From Pseudomonadota bacterium (GTDB taxonomy: Bacteria > Pseudomonadota > Alphaproteobacteria > Rhizobiales > Devosiaceae): a DNA stretch of 49,745 nucleotides. Made by a program: the position numbers and the translations under genes. The stretch is taken from positions 1 through 49,745 of the forward strand of contig JAEWLC010000058.1 in the NCBI GenBank assembly GCA_023393475.1, in the 5' to 3' direction. Shown in pieces: positions 16,034 through 24,641 of the stretch. Positions within the stretch are counted from its first letter, which is position 1; each line of letters opens with the position of its first letter. The notes under the pieces are model-generated. The model was not told the DNA's origin. It was given only the letters and a program-made list of their open reading frames with translations, and made no database searches.

Positions 16034-17287
16034 GTGAACCGCAAACGAACCCTCCGCTGGATGGCCTATGGCGCGCTCGTTTACGGCGCCTCGTGGCTGC
16101 ACTATGCGGTGCTCTCCCGCTTCGGGCCTGGCGACGAGGGTGGCGCCGAGTGGTTCGACAAGCGCCGCTATCCGGCGCTGCCAAAGCCGGCGAGTGGCCA
16201 TCGCATCTGGATACATGCCGTTTCGGCCGGCGAGTCCAAGGTCGCCGAACTCTTGAGCCAGCGCCTCCTAGCGCGCGATTCCGACCTGTCGGTCGTCCTC
16301 TCGGCCACCACCTATTCCGGCTATGCCCGCGTCCGCGCCATCGCGGGGGACGAAGCGAGCTTCATCATGCCGCTCGATACGCTCGAGGCGCAGCGCCGGG
16401 TGTTCGACACCATCCGGCCGGACCTGCTGATCCTCGTCGAATCCGAGTTCTGGCCCGCCCAGTTCGCCGCCGCCGAAGAGGCGGGCGTGCCGGTGCTGGT
16501 GGTCAATGCCACCATGTCGCCGCGCAGCTTTGCCCGCCACCAGCGCAACGGCGCGGTGGTCAGCCGCACCATCGCCAAGGCGGCGCATATCTATGCCCAG
16601 GATGAAACGATCGCCGATCGCTATGCCACGCTCGGCGTGCCGCGCGACCGGATCGAGGTGCTGGGCAACCTCAAGCTGGTGCCCGCGAGCCGCGTCACGG
16701 CTGTCGCCAAGGACGATCCGCCGCTGGTGGTGTTCGGCAACGTGCACCGCGACGAGATCGACCTGCTCGCCCCCGCCATTGCCGCCTTGCGCAAGGCGAG
16801 GCCAGAAGTCCGCGTCCTGCTCGTGCCGCGCTATCCCGGCAAGACACCGGGCGAGGTGCTGAGCGCGGCGTTCGGCGCCGACCTGCGCCTCATTGACAGC
16901 ATCGACGACCTCGACACCGCCGGCCTGCTGGTCTGGCTCGACCAGATGGGCACGCTCAGCGCCGCCTATGCGCGCGCCACGGTCGGCGTCGTCTGCGGCA
17001 CGTTCTCGGAAGTCGGCGGCCACGACCTCAGCGAGCCGCTCCATCTCGGCGCCGCGAGCATCTACGGCCCGCATGTCGAACGACAGAAGCCGCTGCACGA
17101 GGCCCTGTCGGCGCTTGGCTGCGCGACGCAGGTCGCAGATGCGGGGGAATTGCCCGGCGTCGTGACCGGGCTGATGTCGGACAAACCGCGCCGCGACACG
17201 ATGATTGCGGCGTTCCGACAGGTATCGGAAAGCGCGTCGGCCCGGCTCGATGCGCTGGCGGCCGAGCTGGTGGCGCGGCTGCGCTAG
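16034..17287 (+). CDS. waaA: 3-deoxy-D-manno-octulosonic acid transferase WaaA
   Basis: Transfers KDO from CMP-KDO to lipid IVA at the cytoplasmic face of the inner membrane. The 417-residue product has an N-terminal hydrophobic anchor, IWIHAVSAGESKVAEL (the GT30 signature), LLILVESEFWPAQF, and in the C-terminal Rossmann domain VVFGNVHRDEIDLL and GVVCGTFSEVGGHD. The start is GTG 16034. It is divergent from the KDO operon. lpxK, often adjacent in related genomes, is not here. The length suits a KdtA/WaaA protein. Confidence 0.96.
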   Translation: MNRKRTLRWMAYGALVYGASWLHYAVLSRFGPGDEGGAEWFDKRRYPALPKPASGHRIWIHAVSAGESKVAELLSQRLLARDSDLSVVLSATTYSGYARVRAIAGDEASFIMPLDTLEAQRRVFDTIRPDLLILVESEFWPAQFAAAEEAGVPVLVVNATMSPRSFARHQRNGAVVSRTIAKAAHIYAQDETIADRYATLGVPRDRIEVLGNLKLVPASRVTAVAKDDPPLVVFGNVHRDEIDLLAPAIAALRKARPEVRVLLVPRYPGKTPGEVLSAAFGADLRLIDSIDDLDTAGLLVWLDQMGTLSAAYARATVGVVCGTFSEVGGHDLSEPLHLGAASIYGPHVERQKPLHEALSALGCATQVADAGELPGVVTGLMSDKPRRDTMIAAFRQVSESASARLDALAAELVARLR

Positions 17288-17539
17288 TTACTCGCCGTCT
17301 TCGTCGGGGTTCAGCAGGCGGTGCAGGTGCACCACGAAGTAGCGCATCTCGGCATTGTCGACCGTCAGCTGCGCCTTCTGCTTCCAAACCGCATGGGCGG
17401 CTGCGTAGTTCGGATAGACGCCGACGAGATCGACGGTATCGAGGTCCTTGAACACGATGTCCTCGGCCTTCTCAACTTCGCCGCCAATGACGAGGTGCAG
17501 AAGCTGCTGCTTGGGTTCGGCCTTCTTGGCTTTGCTCAC
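17288..17539 (-). CDS. DUF4170 domain protein
   Basis: An 83-residue cytoplasmic protein of the DUF4170 family (LHLVIGGEVEKAEDIVF, DLVGVYPNYAAAHAVWKQ). Function is unknown; the family regularly sits between cysQ and waaA in Rhizobiales, as here. The start is GTG 17539, 3 bases downstream of the cysQ stop, implying co-translation. It ends immediately beside the convergent waaA stop. Confidence 0.88.
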   Translation of the reverse strand: MSKAKKAEPKQQLLHLVIGGEVEKAEDIVFKDLDTVDLVGVYPNYAAAHAVWKQKAQLTVDNAEMRYFVVHLHRLLNPDEDGE

Positions 17540-17542
17540 GGC

Positions 17543-18382
17543 TTAACGACGCTCCAGATCGACTTCCTGCGGTTGCGGGCAGCCATAGACCTTGACCAGC
17601 GCCGCGTGTAACGGCGCTTTTAGCGAAGGCTCGCCCAGCGCCGCAAGCGCACCGTGCCGGATTTCGGGGCGATTGAAGCGCAAGGCACCTATGCAGACAT
17701 CCTCGAAACCGACATTGGCCTCCCTGAGGATGCAGGCAGCGCCCGCGATGTCCCAGTCCTGCGCGCCCCGGCGCGTGACCGCGGCATCGAGATGCCCGGT
17801 CGCCACCTGCACCAGCCGGTAGGCGAGCGAGGGGTAGGCAGGCCCGCGCGTATATTCGAGCGCGGAGTTCTGCAGTTCCTGGTGCACAGCGCCCGGCGCC
17901 GGGATCAGCGGCGCGGTACGGCCGGGATGGCGCTGGCGCACCAGCGGGCGGCCGTTGAGGCACGCGCCCCCGTCGAGCGCCGCATCATACATTTCGTCGC
18001 GCGCCGGGGCGTAGACGACGCCGGCGATCGCGATGCCGTCCTCGACCACTGCCAGCGACACGGTCCAGCTGTCCTCGCCGCGGATGAAGCCGCGGGTGCC
18101 GTCGATCGGGTCGACTATGAAGACGCGGCGGTGCGCGAGGCGGTCGGGGTTGTCGACGCTCTCCTCGCTGAGCCAGCCGTAATCCGGACGCGCCGCGAGG
18201 AGGGTATTGGCGAGGAAGCCGTCGAGCACGACGTCGGCTTCGCTGACCGGCGACGCGTTCTCCTTGGTCCATGTCTTGAGGTCGGTGCGGAAATATCCGG
18301 CGGCAATGATCCCCGCGTTGACGGCAACCGAGCGCAGCAGTTCGCGGTCTTCGGCGGCAGTGGTCGCAGTCCTGATGGTCAT
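17543..18382 (-). CDS. cysQ: CysQ-like 3'(2'),5'-bisphosphate nucleotidase
   Basis: An inositol-monophosphatase-superfamily enzyme, expected to hydrolyse PAP/PAPS from sulfate assimilation. The 279-residue product has the metal-binding SEES motif (WLSEESVDN), the VDPIDGTRGFI motif and the C-terminal DWDIAGA motif. ATG 18382 follows GGAAAACCG; the in-frame extension to 18424 is not supported. It is operonic with DUF4170. Another IMPase-family phosphatase activity cannot be ruled out from sequence. Confidence 0.88.
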   Translation of the reverse strand: MTIRTATTAAEDRELLRSVAVNAGIIAAGYFRTDLKTWTKENASPVSEADVVLDGFLANTLLAARPDYGWLSEESVDNPDRLAHRRVFIVDPIDGTRGFIRGEDSWTVSLAVVEDGIAIAGVVYAPARDEMYDAALDGGACLNGRPLVRQRHPGRTAPLIPAPGAVHQELQNSALEYTRGPAYPSLAYRLVQVATGHLDAAVTRRGAQDWDIAGAACILREANVGFEDVCIGALRFNRPEIRHGALAALGEPSLKAPLHAALVKVYGCPQPQEVDLERR

Positions 18383-18682
18383 CGGTTTTCCGGCAGCAAG
18401 GCTGCGGTCTTCTAGGCGCAACACGAGGCGGGAACAAGGCCCGGAAGCCGCCGCCGGCCGCGCCGGAAACGCAGTTCCCTAACGCCGCGGCAATACAGGT
18501 TAAGCACTTGGAACAACTTGCACTTAATGCTGCGTTACACTCGGTGACACCCCGCTAACCCTTCGCAAAACAACCTAAACTTAACCCAGTTTCTTAAGCG
18601 GGCAGGCAAGGGGCGGGGCTAGATTGGGGTCAACAAGGGGGCACTAAAAACAAGCTCTCGAAAGTTGACAGGAAGGTAGTCC
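18383..18682. other. Divergent regulatory region, cysQ / DUF6101
   Basis: About 300 bases without a gene, markedly more A/T-rich than its surroundings from about 18490. TTAA-containing words recur (18500-18504 TTAAG, 18523-18527 CTTAA, 18581-18584, 18594-18597). The first pair forms an inverted TTAAG...CTTAA arrangement around CACTTGGAACAACTTGCA, a possible operator. The DUF6101 ribosome site AGGAAGG lies just before ATG 18683. The promoter itself cannot be fixed. Confidence 0.45.
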
Positions 18683-19210
18683 ATGCAGGGTCATGTTGGG
18701 ATCGACGGTTCGACCGTCGTGCTTCTGTTTGGCGACGGCCGCATGCCGCGCACCCGTCCGCTGACCCCTCGCCATTTCGGCCCGGCCAACGACAACGGCC
18801 CCAAGGATCCGGTGAAGACCGTGACGGTACGAAAGACGCTCGAGAAGAGCGGTGTCGAGATCAAGCTCAAGGTGCCCGTCGAGGAGTTCGTCGGCGTCGC
18901 CGTGTCCACCACCATCTCCGAGGACGGGGTGCTGAAGAGCGCCATCGAGCTCGTGCACGGTGACCCGGACCTCAACTACCGCGTGTTCGAGGAAATCGGT
19001 AACGCCAACATCGTCGCCGAGTGGCAGAACTGGGGCAAGAAGCTCCGCCTGCCGCTCTACATCAAGGCCGGCGATGGCAACCTTCTGCCCTACTCGCAGA
19101 CGGTGGATGGCGTGGCGCTGGGCGGAACGCACGAGCGTCGTCGTCTTGCCGCCGAAGCGGCGCGTCGCCCGCGCTTCCTCAACCGCCGCAAGCCCGGCGA
19201 AACCGCCTGA
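18683..19210 (+). CDS. DUF6101 family protein
   Basis: A 175-residue basic protein resembling the Rhizobiales DUF6101 family, often near ubiA. Visible: GRMPRTRPLTPRHFGPANDN at the N-terminus, the KVPVEEFVGVAVSTTI strand region and an Arg-rich tail (ERRRLAAEAARRPRFLNRRK). There is no signal peptide or membrane segment, and the function is unknown. ATG 18683 has AGGAAGG upstream. A strong terminator follows at 19324-19359. It is monocistronic and convergent with ubiA. Confidence 0.82.
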   Translation: MQGHVGIDGSTVVLLFGDGRMPRTRPLTPRHFGPANDNGPKDPVKTVTVRKTLEKSGVEIKLKVPVEEFVGVAVSTTISEDGVLKSAIELVHGDPDLNYRVFEEIGNANIVAEWQNWGKKLRLPLYIKAGDGNLLPYSQTVDGVALGGTHERRRLAAEAARRPRFLNRRKPGETA

Positions 19211-19323
19211 GCATGCAACCTTTCCGGCCCCTCGGCCGTTAAGAAATCATAAACCGGCAACGATCCCATGCACGTTTGACTTGCCGGAAAAGACTCGTAG
19301 CGACCTCCAAACTCATGCGAGCC

Positions 19324-19359
19324 CGAGGCCGATCCGCAAGGATCGGCCTCGCTTCTTTT
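19324..19359 (+). terminator. Rho-independent terminator after DUF6101
   Basis: CGAGGCCGATCC-GCAA-GGATCGGCCTCG, a perfect 12-bp stem with a 4-base loop, followed by CTTCTTTT. It lies about 110 bases beyond the DUF6101 stop. It may also help stop ubiA transcripts coming from the other side. Confidence 0.85.
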
Positions 19360-19407
19360 GGAAGCACAAAGACCCGGCCGATCGAAGGGTTCGGGCTCGC
19401 CTTTTCT

Positions 19408-20343
19408 CTAAATGATCAGTCCAGACAAGAAGACCAGCGTCAGCGCAAGGCCGACCCAGTGGTTCGCCCTGAAGCGCACCAGGGCGTTGGCCGGATCGCG
19501 CATATCGAGCGTCCTGATCTGCCAGCCGAGAATGCCGATCGGCAGCAGCATGCCGACGAGTAGCGGCCAGCCGGCCCCCGCTGCAAGTCCCGCCGCGACC
19601 CAGAGCACCACCGTCGCAGCGTAGAACAGGGCAACGATCAGCCGCGCCCTCCGGCCGAACAGGCGCGCCGTCGAGCGCACCCCGATCAGCGCATCGTCCT
19701 CCACATCCTGCAGCGCGTAGATCGTGTCGTAGCCGATAGTCCACAGGATGGATCCCGCATAGAGCAGCAGCGGCGGCGGGGCGAGCGAACCCGTCTGCGA
19801 GGTCCAGCCGATCAGCGCGCCCCAGTTGAAGGCGAGCCCGAGAAAGAGCTGCGGCCACCAGGTCACGCGCTTCATGAACGGGTAGATGGCGACCAGCACC
19901 AGAGAGGCGACCCCGAGCACGACGGTAAAGCCGTTGAACTGCAGCAGCACCAGCAGCCCGACCAGCGACTGCGCAATGAGGAACAGCGCCGCCTGCCGCT
20001 TGGTCACCTGTCCCGACGGGATCGGCCGCGAGCGCGTGCGCGCCACCTTCATGTCGATGTCGGTGTCGACAATGTCGTTGAACGTGCAGCCGGCCCCGCG
20101 CATCGCCACCGAGCCGATGAGGAACAGGCACAAGGCCCAGAGGTCGAATCCGCCGGCAGGATGGGCGAGCGTCGCCAGCGCCAGGCCGAAGCCGCAGGGC
20201 CAGAACAACAGGAGCAGGGGGATCGGCCGATCCCAGCGCGCGAGACGCGCATAGGGCTTGAGCCACTCCGGCGCGTAGCGGTCGACCCAGTTGCCGCGCT
20301 GCGCGTCGGCCACGGTGCCTGCTGCTTTCTCAGGGGTTTGCAT
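19408..20343 (-). CDS. ubiA: 4-hydroxybenzoate octaprenyltransferase UbiA
   Basis: Prenylates 4-hydroxybenzoate in ubiquinone synthesis in the inner membrane. The 311-residue product has about 8-9 membrane helices and both Asp-rich prenyl-diphosphate sites: GCTFNDIVDTDIDMKVARTR (about residues 85-104) and YDTIYALQDVEDDALIGVRS. The start is ATG 20343 with GAGG close upstream; the in-frame ATG 20379 lacks proper spacing. It is divergent from rsmE. The quinol pool it supports feeds the respiratory chain that ends at the cox oxidase downstream. Confidence 0.95.
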   Translation of the reverse strand: MQTPEKAAGTVADAQRGNWVDRYAPEWLKPYARLARWDRPIPLLLLFWPCGFGLALATLAHPAGGFDLWALCLFLIGSVAMRGAGCTFNDIVDTDIDMKVARTRSRPIPSGQVTKRQAALFLIAQSLVGLLVLLQFNGFTVVLGVASLVLVAIYPFMKRVTWWPQLFLGLAFNWGALIGWTSQTGSLAPPPLLLYAGSILWTIGYDTIYALQDVEDDALIGVRSTARLFGRRARLIVALFYAATVVLWVAAGLAAGAGWPLLVGMLLPIGILGWQIRTLDMRDPANALVRFRANHWVGLALTLVFLSGLII

Positions 20344-20398
20344 CGAACCTCGGCTATGAACTAATGACCGTGAGGCCATTCCTGTCACGCGTACCACG

Positions 20399-21148
20399 AT
20401 GCCCAGATCGCACAAGACCCTCCCACGCCTGTTCGTCGAGGCGCCGCTGTCCGCCGGGGCGAGCCTGGCGATGAGCCGCGAACACACCAACTACCTGCTC
20501 AACGTGCTTCGCATGAAGAAGCCCGATGCGCTGATCGTCTTCAACGGCACCGACGGCGCCTGGATGGCGCGCATCGCCGACGACCATCGGAAGGGCGCGA
20601 CACTCGAGATCGCGGTCCAGACCCAGCATCAATCCCCCAAGCCGGACCTCTGGTTCGGCTTCGCCCCGCTGAAAACCGGCCGGCTAGACTACGTGGTACA
20701 GAAGGCGACCGAGATGGGGGCAGGGGTGATCCAGCCGGTCATCACGCAATTCACGCAGGTCAGCCGGCTGCGCGAGGACAAGCTGCTCGCCAACGTCGTC
20801 GAAGCAGCCGAGCAGTGCGAAGTGCTGAGCATTCCGACACTGGCGCACGAAGTCGGCCTTACCGACCTCATCGCCCACTGGCAGCAGCGGCAGGGGCTCC
20901 GGCGCCTGATCTTCTGTGACGAAAGCGCGTCGTCCCATACGCCGATCGAACAGCTCAACGATCTCGAAGGCCTGCCGGTCGGGCTGCTGGTCGGGCCAGA
21001 GGGCGGCTTTTCGGATGCCGAGCGCGAACTCCTCCTGGCACAAAGCTTTGTTCTGCCTATCAGTTTGGGGCCGCGCATCCTGCGCGCCGACACCGCAGCC
21101 GTGGCCGCACTGGCAGTGGTTCAGGCAACCATCGGCGATTGGCGATAA
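20399..21148 (+). CDS. rsmE: 16S rRNA (uracil(1498)-N(3))-methyltransferase RsmE
   Basis: A SPOUT-class methyltransferase of the 30S subunit. The 249-residue product has an N-terminal PUA-like domain and the C-terminal knotted SAM site with LLVGPEGGFSDAE and LGPRILRADTAAVAAL, the RsmE hallmarks. The start is ATG 20399, 55 bases from the divergent ubiA start, so the promoters must lie between the two genes. Length is normal. Confidence 0.95.
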   Translation: MPRSHKTLPRLFVEAPLSAGASLAMSREHTNYLLNVLRMKKPDALIVFNGTDGAWMARIADDHRKGATLEIAVQTQHQSPKPDLWFGFAPLKTGRLDYVVQKATEMGAGVIQPVITQFTQVSRLREDKLLANVVEAAEQCEVLSIPTLAHEVGLTDLIAHWQQRQGLRRLIFCDESASSHTPIEQLNDLEGLPVGLLVGPEGGFSDAERELLLAQSFVLPISLGPRILRADTAAVAALAVVQATIGDWR

Positions 21149-21232
21149 ATCGGCATTGCATTAAGCGAAACCGCCGCTATTTTCGCCGCCGTCCGGTCAA
21201 GACCGGGTTGCCCGCCTATCTAGAGAGTTTCC

Positions 21233-22597
21233 ATGTCCGGTGAAGAGAATGCCCCGCTGATCGAGTCGCGGGCCCACCTGATCGAGGTCATGGCCGTGGG
21301 CAACAAGCCCAAGTCCGAATGGCGCATCGGTACCGAACACGAAAAGCACGTCTATCGCAAAGCCCCGATCCGCCCGGTTCCCTATGAGGGCAAGGATGGT
21401 ATCCACGCCCTGCTCGATGGCATCGAGAAGCGTACCGGCTGGCATCCCTTCTTCGATCGCGGCAACCCGATCGGGCTCAGGAACATGGGCGCCATCGGCG
21501 GCATCTCGCTCGAGCCCGGCGGGCAGTTCGAACTGTCCGGTGCCCCGCAGCTGACCATCCACGACGCCGCCGCCGAACTCGATAGCCATCTCGAGGACTG
21601 CCGCGCCATCGGCGGCCCGCTGAACATCCACTTCCTCGGCCTCGGCGTGACGCCGCTCTGGTCGGTCGCCGAAATCCCGGCCATGCCCAAGTCGCGCTAC
21701 GGCATCATGACGCCGTACATGAACAAGGTCGGCACGCTCGGCACCTCGATGATGTACCGGTCGGCCACCGTGCAGTCGAACCTCGACTTCTCCGACGAAG
21801 GCGACATGGTCAAGAAGCTGCGCGTCTCGGTGGCGCTGCAGCCAATCGTCACCGCACTCTTTGCCAATTCGCCCTTCCTCGACGGCAAGCCCTCGGGCTA
21901 CCTCAGCTTCCGCTCGCAGATCTGGCTCGATACCGATCGCGCTCGCACCGGCATGCTGCCCTTCGCCTTCGAGGAGGGCATGGGCTTCGAGCGCTATGCC
22001 GATCACGCGCTCGACGTGCCAATGTATTTCGTCATCCGCAAGGGCGAGTACATCAATGTCGCCGGCGAGAGTTTCCGCGATTTCCTCGCGGGCAGCCTGC
22101 CGCAGCTGCCCGGCGAAAAGCCGACATTGAAGGACTGGGAGAACCATCTCTCGACGCTCTTCCCCGAGGTCCGCCTCAAGCAGTTTCTCGAGCAGCGCGG
22201 CGCCGACATGGGCGACCGCGACCACGTTCTCGCGCTCTCCGCGCTCTGGGCCGGCCTGCTCTACGACTCGGCGTCGCTCGATGCCGCCTGGGACCTCGTC
22301 AGCGACTGGACCAACGAGGAGCGCGAGACGCTCCGCAACGAAGTCCCGCGCACCGCGATCCACACGCCGTTCCGCGGCGGCACCGTCGCCGACATTGCGC
22401 GCCTGGTGGTCGATCTCGCCGACGATGGCCTCCGCCGCCGCAAGTACCTTACCGACGGTGAGGACGAGACGATCTACCTCGCCCCGCTGAAGCGGACGCT
22501 CGACCTTGGCAAGACCCAGGCCGAACGCTGGCTCGACCGCTACAACGGCGAGTGGGCCGGCGACCTCGACCGGATCTTCGACGAAGCCGAGATGTAG
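21233..22597 (+). CDS. gshA: Glutamate--cysteine ligase (plant-type GCS2) GshA
   Basis: Catalyses the first step of glutathione synthesis. The 454-residue product is of the alphaproteobacterial/plant type: EWRIGTEHEKHVYRK near the N-terminus, GGISLEPGGQFELSGAP, MYRSATVQSNLDFSDE, and RTAIHTPFRGGTVAD near the C-terminus. The start is ATG 21233 after an AGAGAGT element. gshB is not in the window, but a ChaC glutathione-degrading enzyme is at 26.1-26.8 kb. It is convergent with the ABC permease gene. Confidence 0.95.
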   Translation: MSGEENAPLIESRAHLIEVMAVGNKPKSEWRIGTEHEKHVYRKAPIRPVPYEGKDGIHALLDGIEKRTGWHPFFDRGNPIGLRNMGAIGGISLEPGGQFELSGAPQLTIHDAAAELDSHLEDCRAIGGPLNIHFLGLGVTPLWSVAEIPAMPKSRYGIMTPYMNKVGTLGTSMMYRSATVQSNLDFSDEGDMVKKLRVSVALQPIVTALFANSPFLDGKPSGYLSFRSQIWLDTDRARTGMLPFAFEEGMGFERYADHALDVPMYFVIRKGEYINVAGESFRDFLAGSLPQLPGEKPTLKDWENHLSTLFPEVRLKQFLEQRGADMGDRDHVLALSALWAGLLYDSASLDAAWDLVSDWTNEERETLRNEVPRTAIHTPFRGGTVADIARLVVDLADDGLRRRKYLTDGEDETIYLAPLKRTLDLGKTQAERWLDRYNGEWAGDLDRIFDEAEM

Positions 22598-22608
22598 GCC
22601 ACTCCTAT

Positions 22609-22635
22609 CCTCCCCTGCGCGACGCACGGGGAAGG
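22609..22635 (+). repeat. Degenerate single hairpin of the GC-repeat type
   Basis: CCTCCCCTGCG-CGA-CGCACGGGGAAGG forms an imperfect stem with bulges. It resembles hairpin 1 of the two-hairpin family (compare copy 2) but lacks the second hairpin. It sits in the 46-base gap between the convergent gshA and ABC permease genes and may act as their shared terminator. Confidence 0.45.
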
Positions 22636-22643
22636 GGCAAGAG

Positions 22644-23402
22644 CTACTTCGTCTGCGCCGCCACGACGCGGCTGCCGACCCAGGCCCCGAACACCACCAT
22701 CACTATCGCCAGCACTAGGCCGATCACGACGATCGGATCGCCGAAGTGCCCAACGAACACCGCCCGCAGCGCCTCGACGATGTGCTTGAACGGGTTGAAG
22801 TTCGAGACCGCCTGCAGCCAGCCCGGGGCCATGGTCATCGGCAGCAGAATGCCCGACAGCAGAAGGATCGGCAGGGCCAGCGTGTTGACCATCGGCGCCA
22901 GCGCGTCCTCGCTCTTGGTCGCGATGCCGATGGCGTTGGAGATGAACGAGAAGGCCGCGCCGAGCAGTGCCACCAGCACCAGGCCGACCGCCAGCGCCGC
23001 CGGCGGCACGCGCAGGCCCATGAAATAGGCGCAACCGATCAGCACGATCGCCTGCACCACGATGACCAGCACGTCGCGCAAGGCACGCCCGGCGATGATG
23101 GAGGCGCGCGAGGCGGGCGAAACCAGCTGCCGGTCGATCACGCCCGACCGCCACTCGGCGATGATGCCGAAGCCGACGAACAAGCCGCCGAAAATACCGA
23201 GTTGCACCAGAAGGCCCGGGACGAACACCTGCCAGGCATCGCCCTGGAATCCTGAATTCGCCGCAACCGTCTGCAGCAGCGGCCCGAACAGCGTGAGATA
23301 GAGGATCGGCTGCAAGAGCCCGATCAGCACCCACATTGGCTGGCGCAGCGACAGGCTGAGGGCGCGGACGAAGATGATCCAGGTATCGCGGAAGAAACTC
23401 AT
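22644..23402 (-). CDS. ABC transporter permease, ABC-2 / DrrB-like
   Basis: A 252-residue permease with six hydrophobic helices and the ABC-2 layout: IIFVRALSLSLRQPMWVLIG at the N-terminus, a conserved ERRSG-like region seen as IAEWRSGVIDRQLVSPASRA, and PLLLSG-like LPILLLSGILLPM. It pairs with the ATP-binding gene directly upstream (11-base gap) to form a DrrAB-type exporter of drugs or lipids; the substrate is unknown. The start is ATG 23402 with GGAG 7 bases upstream. Confidence 0.92.
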   Translation of the reverse strand: MSFFRDTWIIFVRALSLSLRQPMWVLIGLLQPILYLTLFGPLLQTVAANSGFQGDAWQVFVPGLLVQLGIFGGLFVGFGIIAEWRSGVIDRQLVSPASRASIIAGRALRDVLVIVVQAIVLIGCAYFMGLRVPPAALAVGLVLVALLGAAFSFISNAIGIATKSEDALAPMVNTLALPILLLSGILLPMTMAPGWLQAVSNFNPFKHIVEALRAVFVGHFGDPIVVIGLVLAIVMVVFGAWVGSRVVAAQTK

Positions 23403-23413
23403 CACAGATCTCC

Positions 23414-24382
23414 TCAGTCCCGCAGCGAGCGGCCGGTCAGGGTCAGGAACACGTCGTCGAGCGTAGGGCGGTTGACGTCGACGCCGATGGCATCGATGCC
23501 CGCCTTGGTGAGATCGCCCAGCAGCACGGGCAGGGCGGTTGCCCCGTCCGGCACGTGGAAGCGCACGACGTTGGCGTCGGTTACCGGCGAGTCGGCGCCG
23601 TTCAGCCTCTTGGCGATTTCGGCCGCCGAGACGGCGTTCGCTTCGTTGCGCAGCCTCAGTGTGATGGTGTCGCCCGAAACGCGCTTCTTCAGCTCGGCCG
23701 GCGTGCCTTCGGCGACGATGGCGCCGTTGTCGATGATGAGGATGCGGTCGGACAGCGAGTCGGCCTCGTCCATGTAGTGCGTGGTGAGGAACACGGTGGT
23801 GCCGAGCTCGTCGCGGAGCTTGCGGATGTGATTCCACAGGTTCGCCCGGCTCTGCGGATCCAGCCCGGTGGAGGGCTCGTCGAGGAAGACGAGGCGCGGC
23901 TCGTGGATGAGGCCTATCACGATATCGAGCCGTCGCCGCTGCCCGCCCGAGAGCGAGCCGCAGGTTCGATCCCAGATTTCGGCGAGGTCCAGCGCCGCCA
24001 GCAGCTCCTTGCCCCGCGCCGCCGCGACTGCCTTGTCGATGCCGTAGAGCCGCGCGTGGCTGACGATTTCCTCGCCCACCCTCGCTTCCGGCGAGGTCGA
24101 GCCGGCCTGGCTGACATAGCCGATGCGGCGGCGCACCTCGACCGGGTCGCGCCTGAGGTCGGCGCCGACGACGGTCGCCGAACCATCGGTCGGCGTCAGC
24201 AGGGTGCAGAGCATCTTCAGCGTGGTCGTCTTGCCCGCGCCGTTCGGCCCGAGAAAGCCCACGATCTCGCCTTCGCGCACGCTGAGATCGATGCCGCGCA
24301 CCGCCTCGATCGTCTTGCCCTTGGCGCCGCGCGCCTTGAAGGTGCGCTTGAGGCCCCGGGCCTCGATGATGTCAGTGGTCAC
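23414..24382 (-). CDS. ABC transporter ATP-binding protein, DrrA-like
   Basis: A 322-residue ATPase of the daunorubicin-resistance group. Motifs in order: Walker A GPNGAGKTTT, signature LSGGQRRRLDI, Walker B RLVFLDEPSTGLDP, H-loop TTHYMDEA, then a C-terminal DUF4162-like domain ending DDVFLTLTGRSL. GTG 24382 is chosen because GAGAGG lies 5 bases upstream and the domain starts soon after (TDIIEARGLKRTF). GTG 24514 also has a good ribosome site (GGGAG) but adds 44 residues without recognisable homology. It is operonic with the permease. Confidence 0.92.
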   Translation of the reverse strand: MTTDIIEARGLKRTFKARGAKGKTIEAVRGIDLSVREGEIVGFLGPNGAGKTTTLKMLCTLLTPTDGSATVVGADLRRDPVEVRRRIGYVSQAGSTSPEARVGEEIVSHARLYGIDKAVAAARGKELLAALDLAEIWDRTCGSLSGGQRRRLDIVIGLIHEPRLVFLDEPSTGLDPQSRANLWNHIRKLRDELGTTVFLTTHYMDEADSLSDRILIIDNGAIVAEGTPAELKKRVSGDTITLRLRNEANAVSAAEIAKRLNGADSPVTDANVVRFHVPDGATALPVLLGDLTKAGIDAIGVDVNRPTLDDVFLTLTGRSLRD

Positions 24383-24641
24383 GCGGACCTCTCCCTCGGT
24401 GGACACGGCCCAACCGCGCGCCGCGCGCGACCTGAGCGGAAAATATGGGTTCGACAGTGGCGCATGAGTATCTGCCTGCCGAGCGACTCGCTTGATCGCG
24501 GTTGCGTTGGTCACGCCTTTCTCCCCTTCATGGCGATGACAGGCATACGCCCGGTCGACTGACAGGGGATGTCAGCGTTCTGCACCTGGGGCAAAGGAAG
24601 TCGCAGCAGGGCGTCGGCGTTCCGGGCCCGATGGGGCAGCG

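Noticed and set aside
24382..24514. Longer DrrA-like protein starting at GTG 24514
   Set aside because: It has a good ribosome site, but the extra 44 residues have no recognisable homology and GTG 24382 also has a strong site close to the domain start. Left as an alternative.
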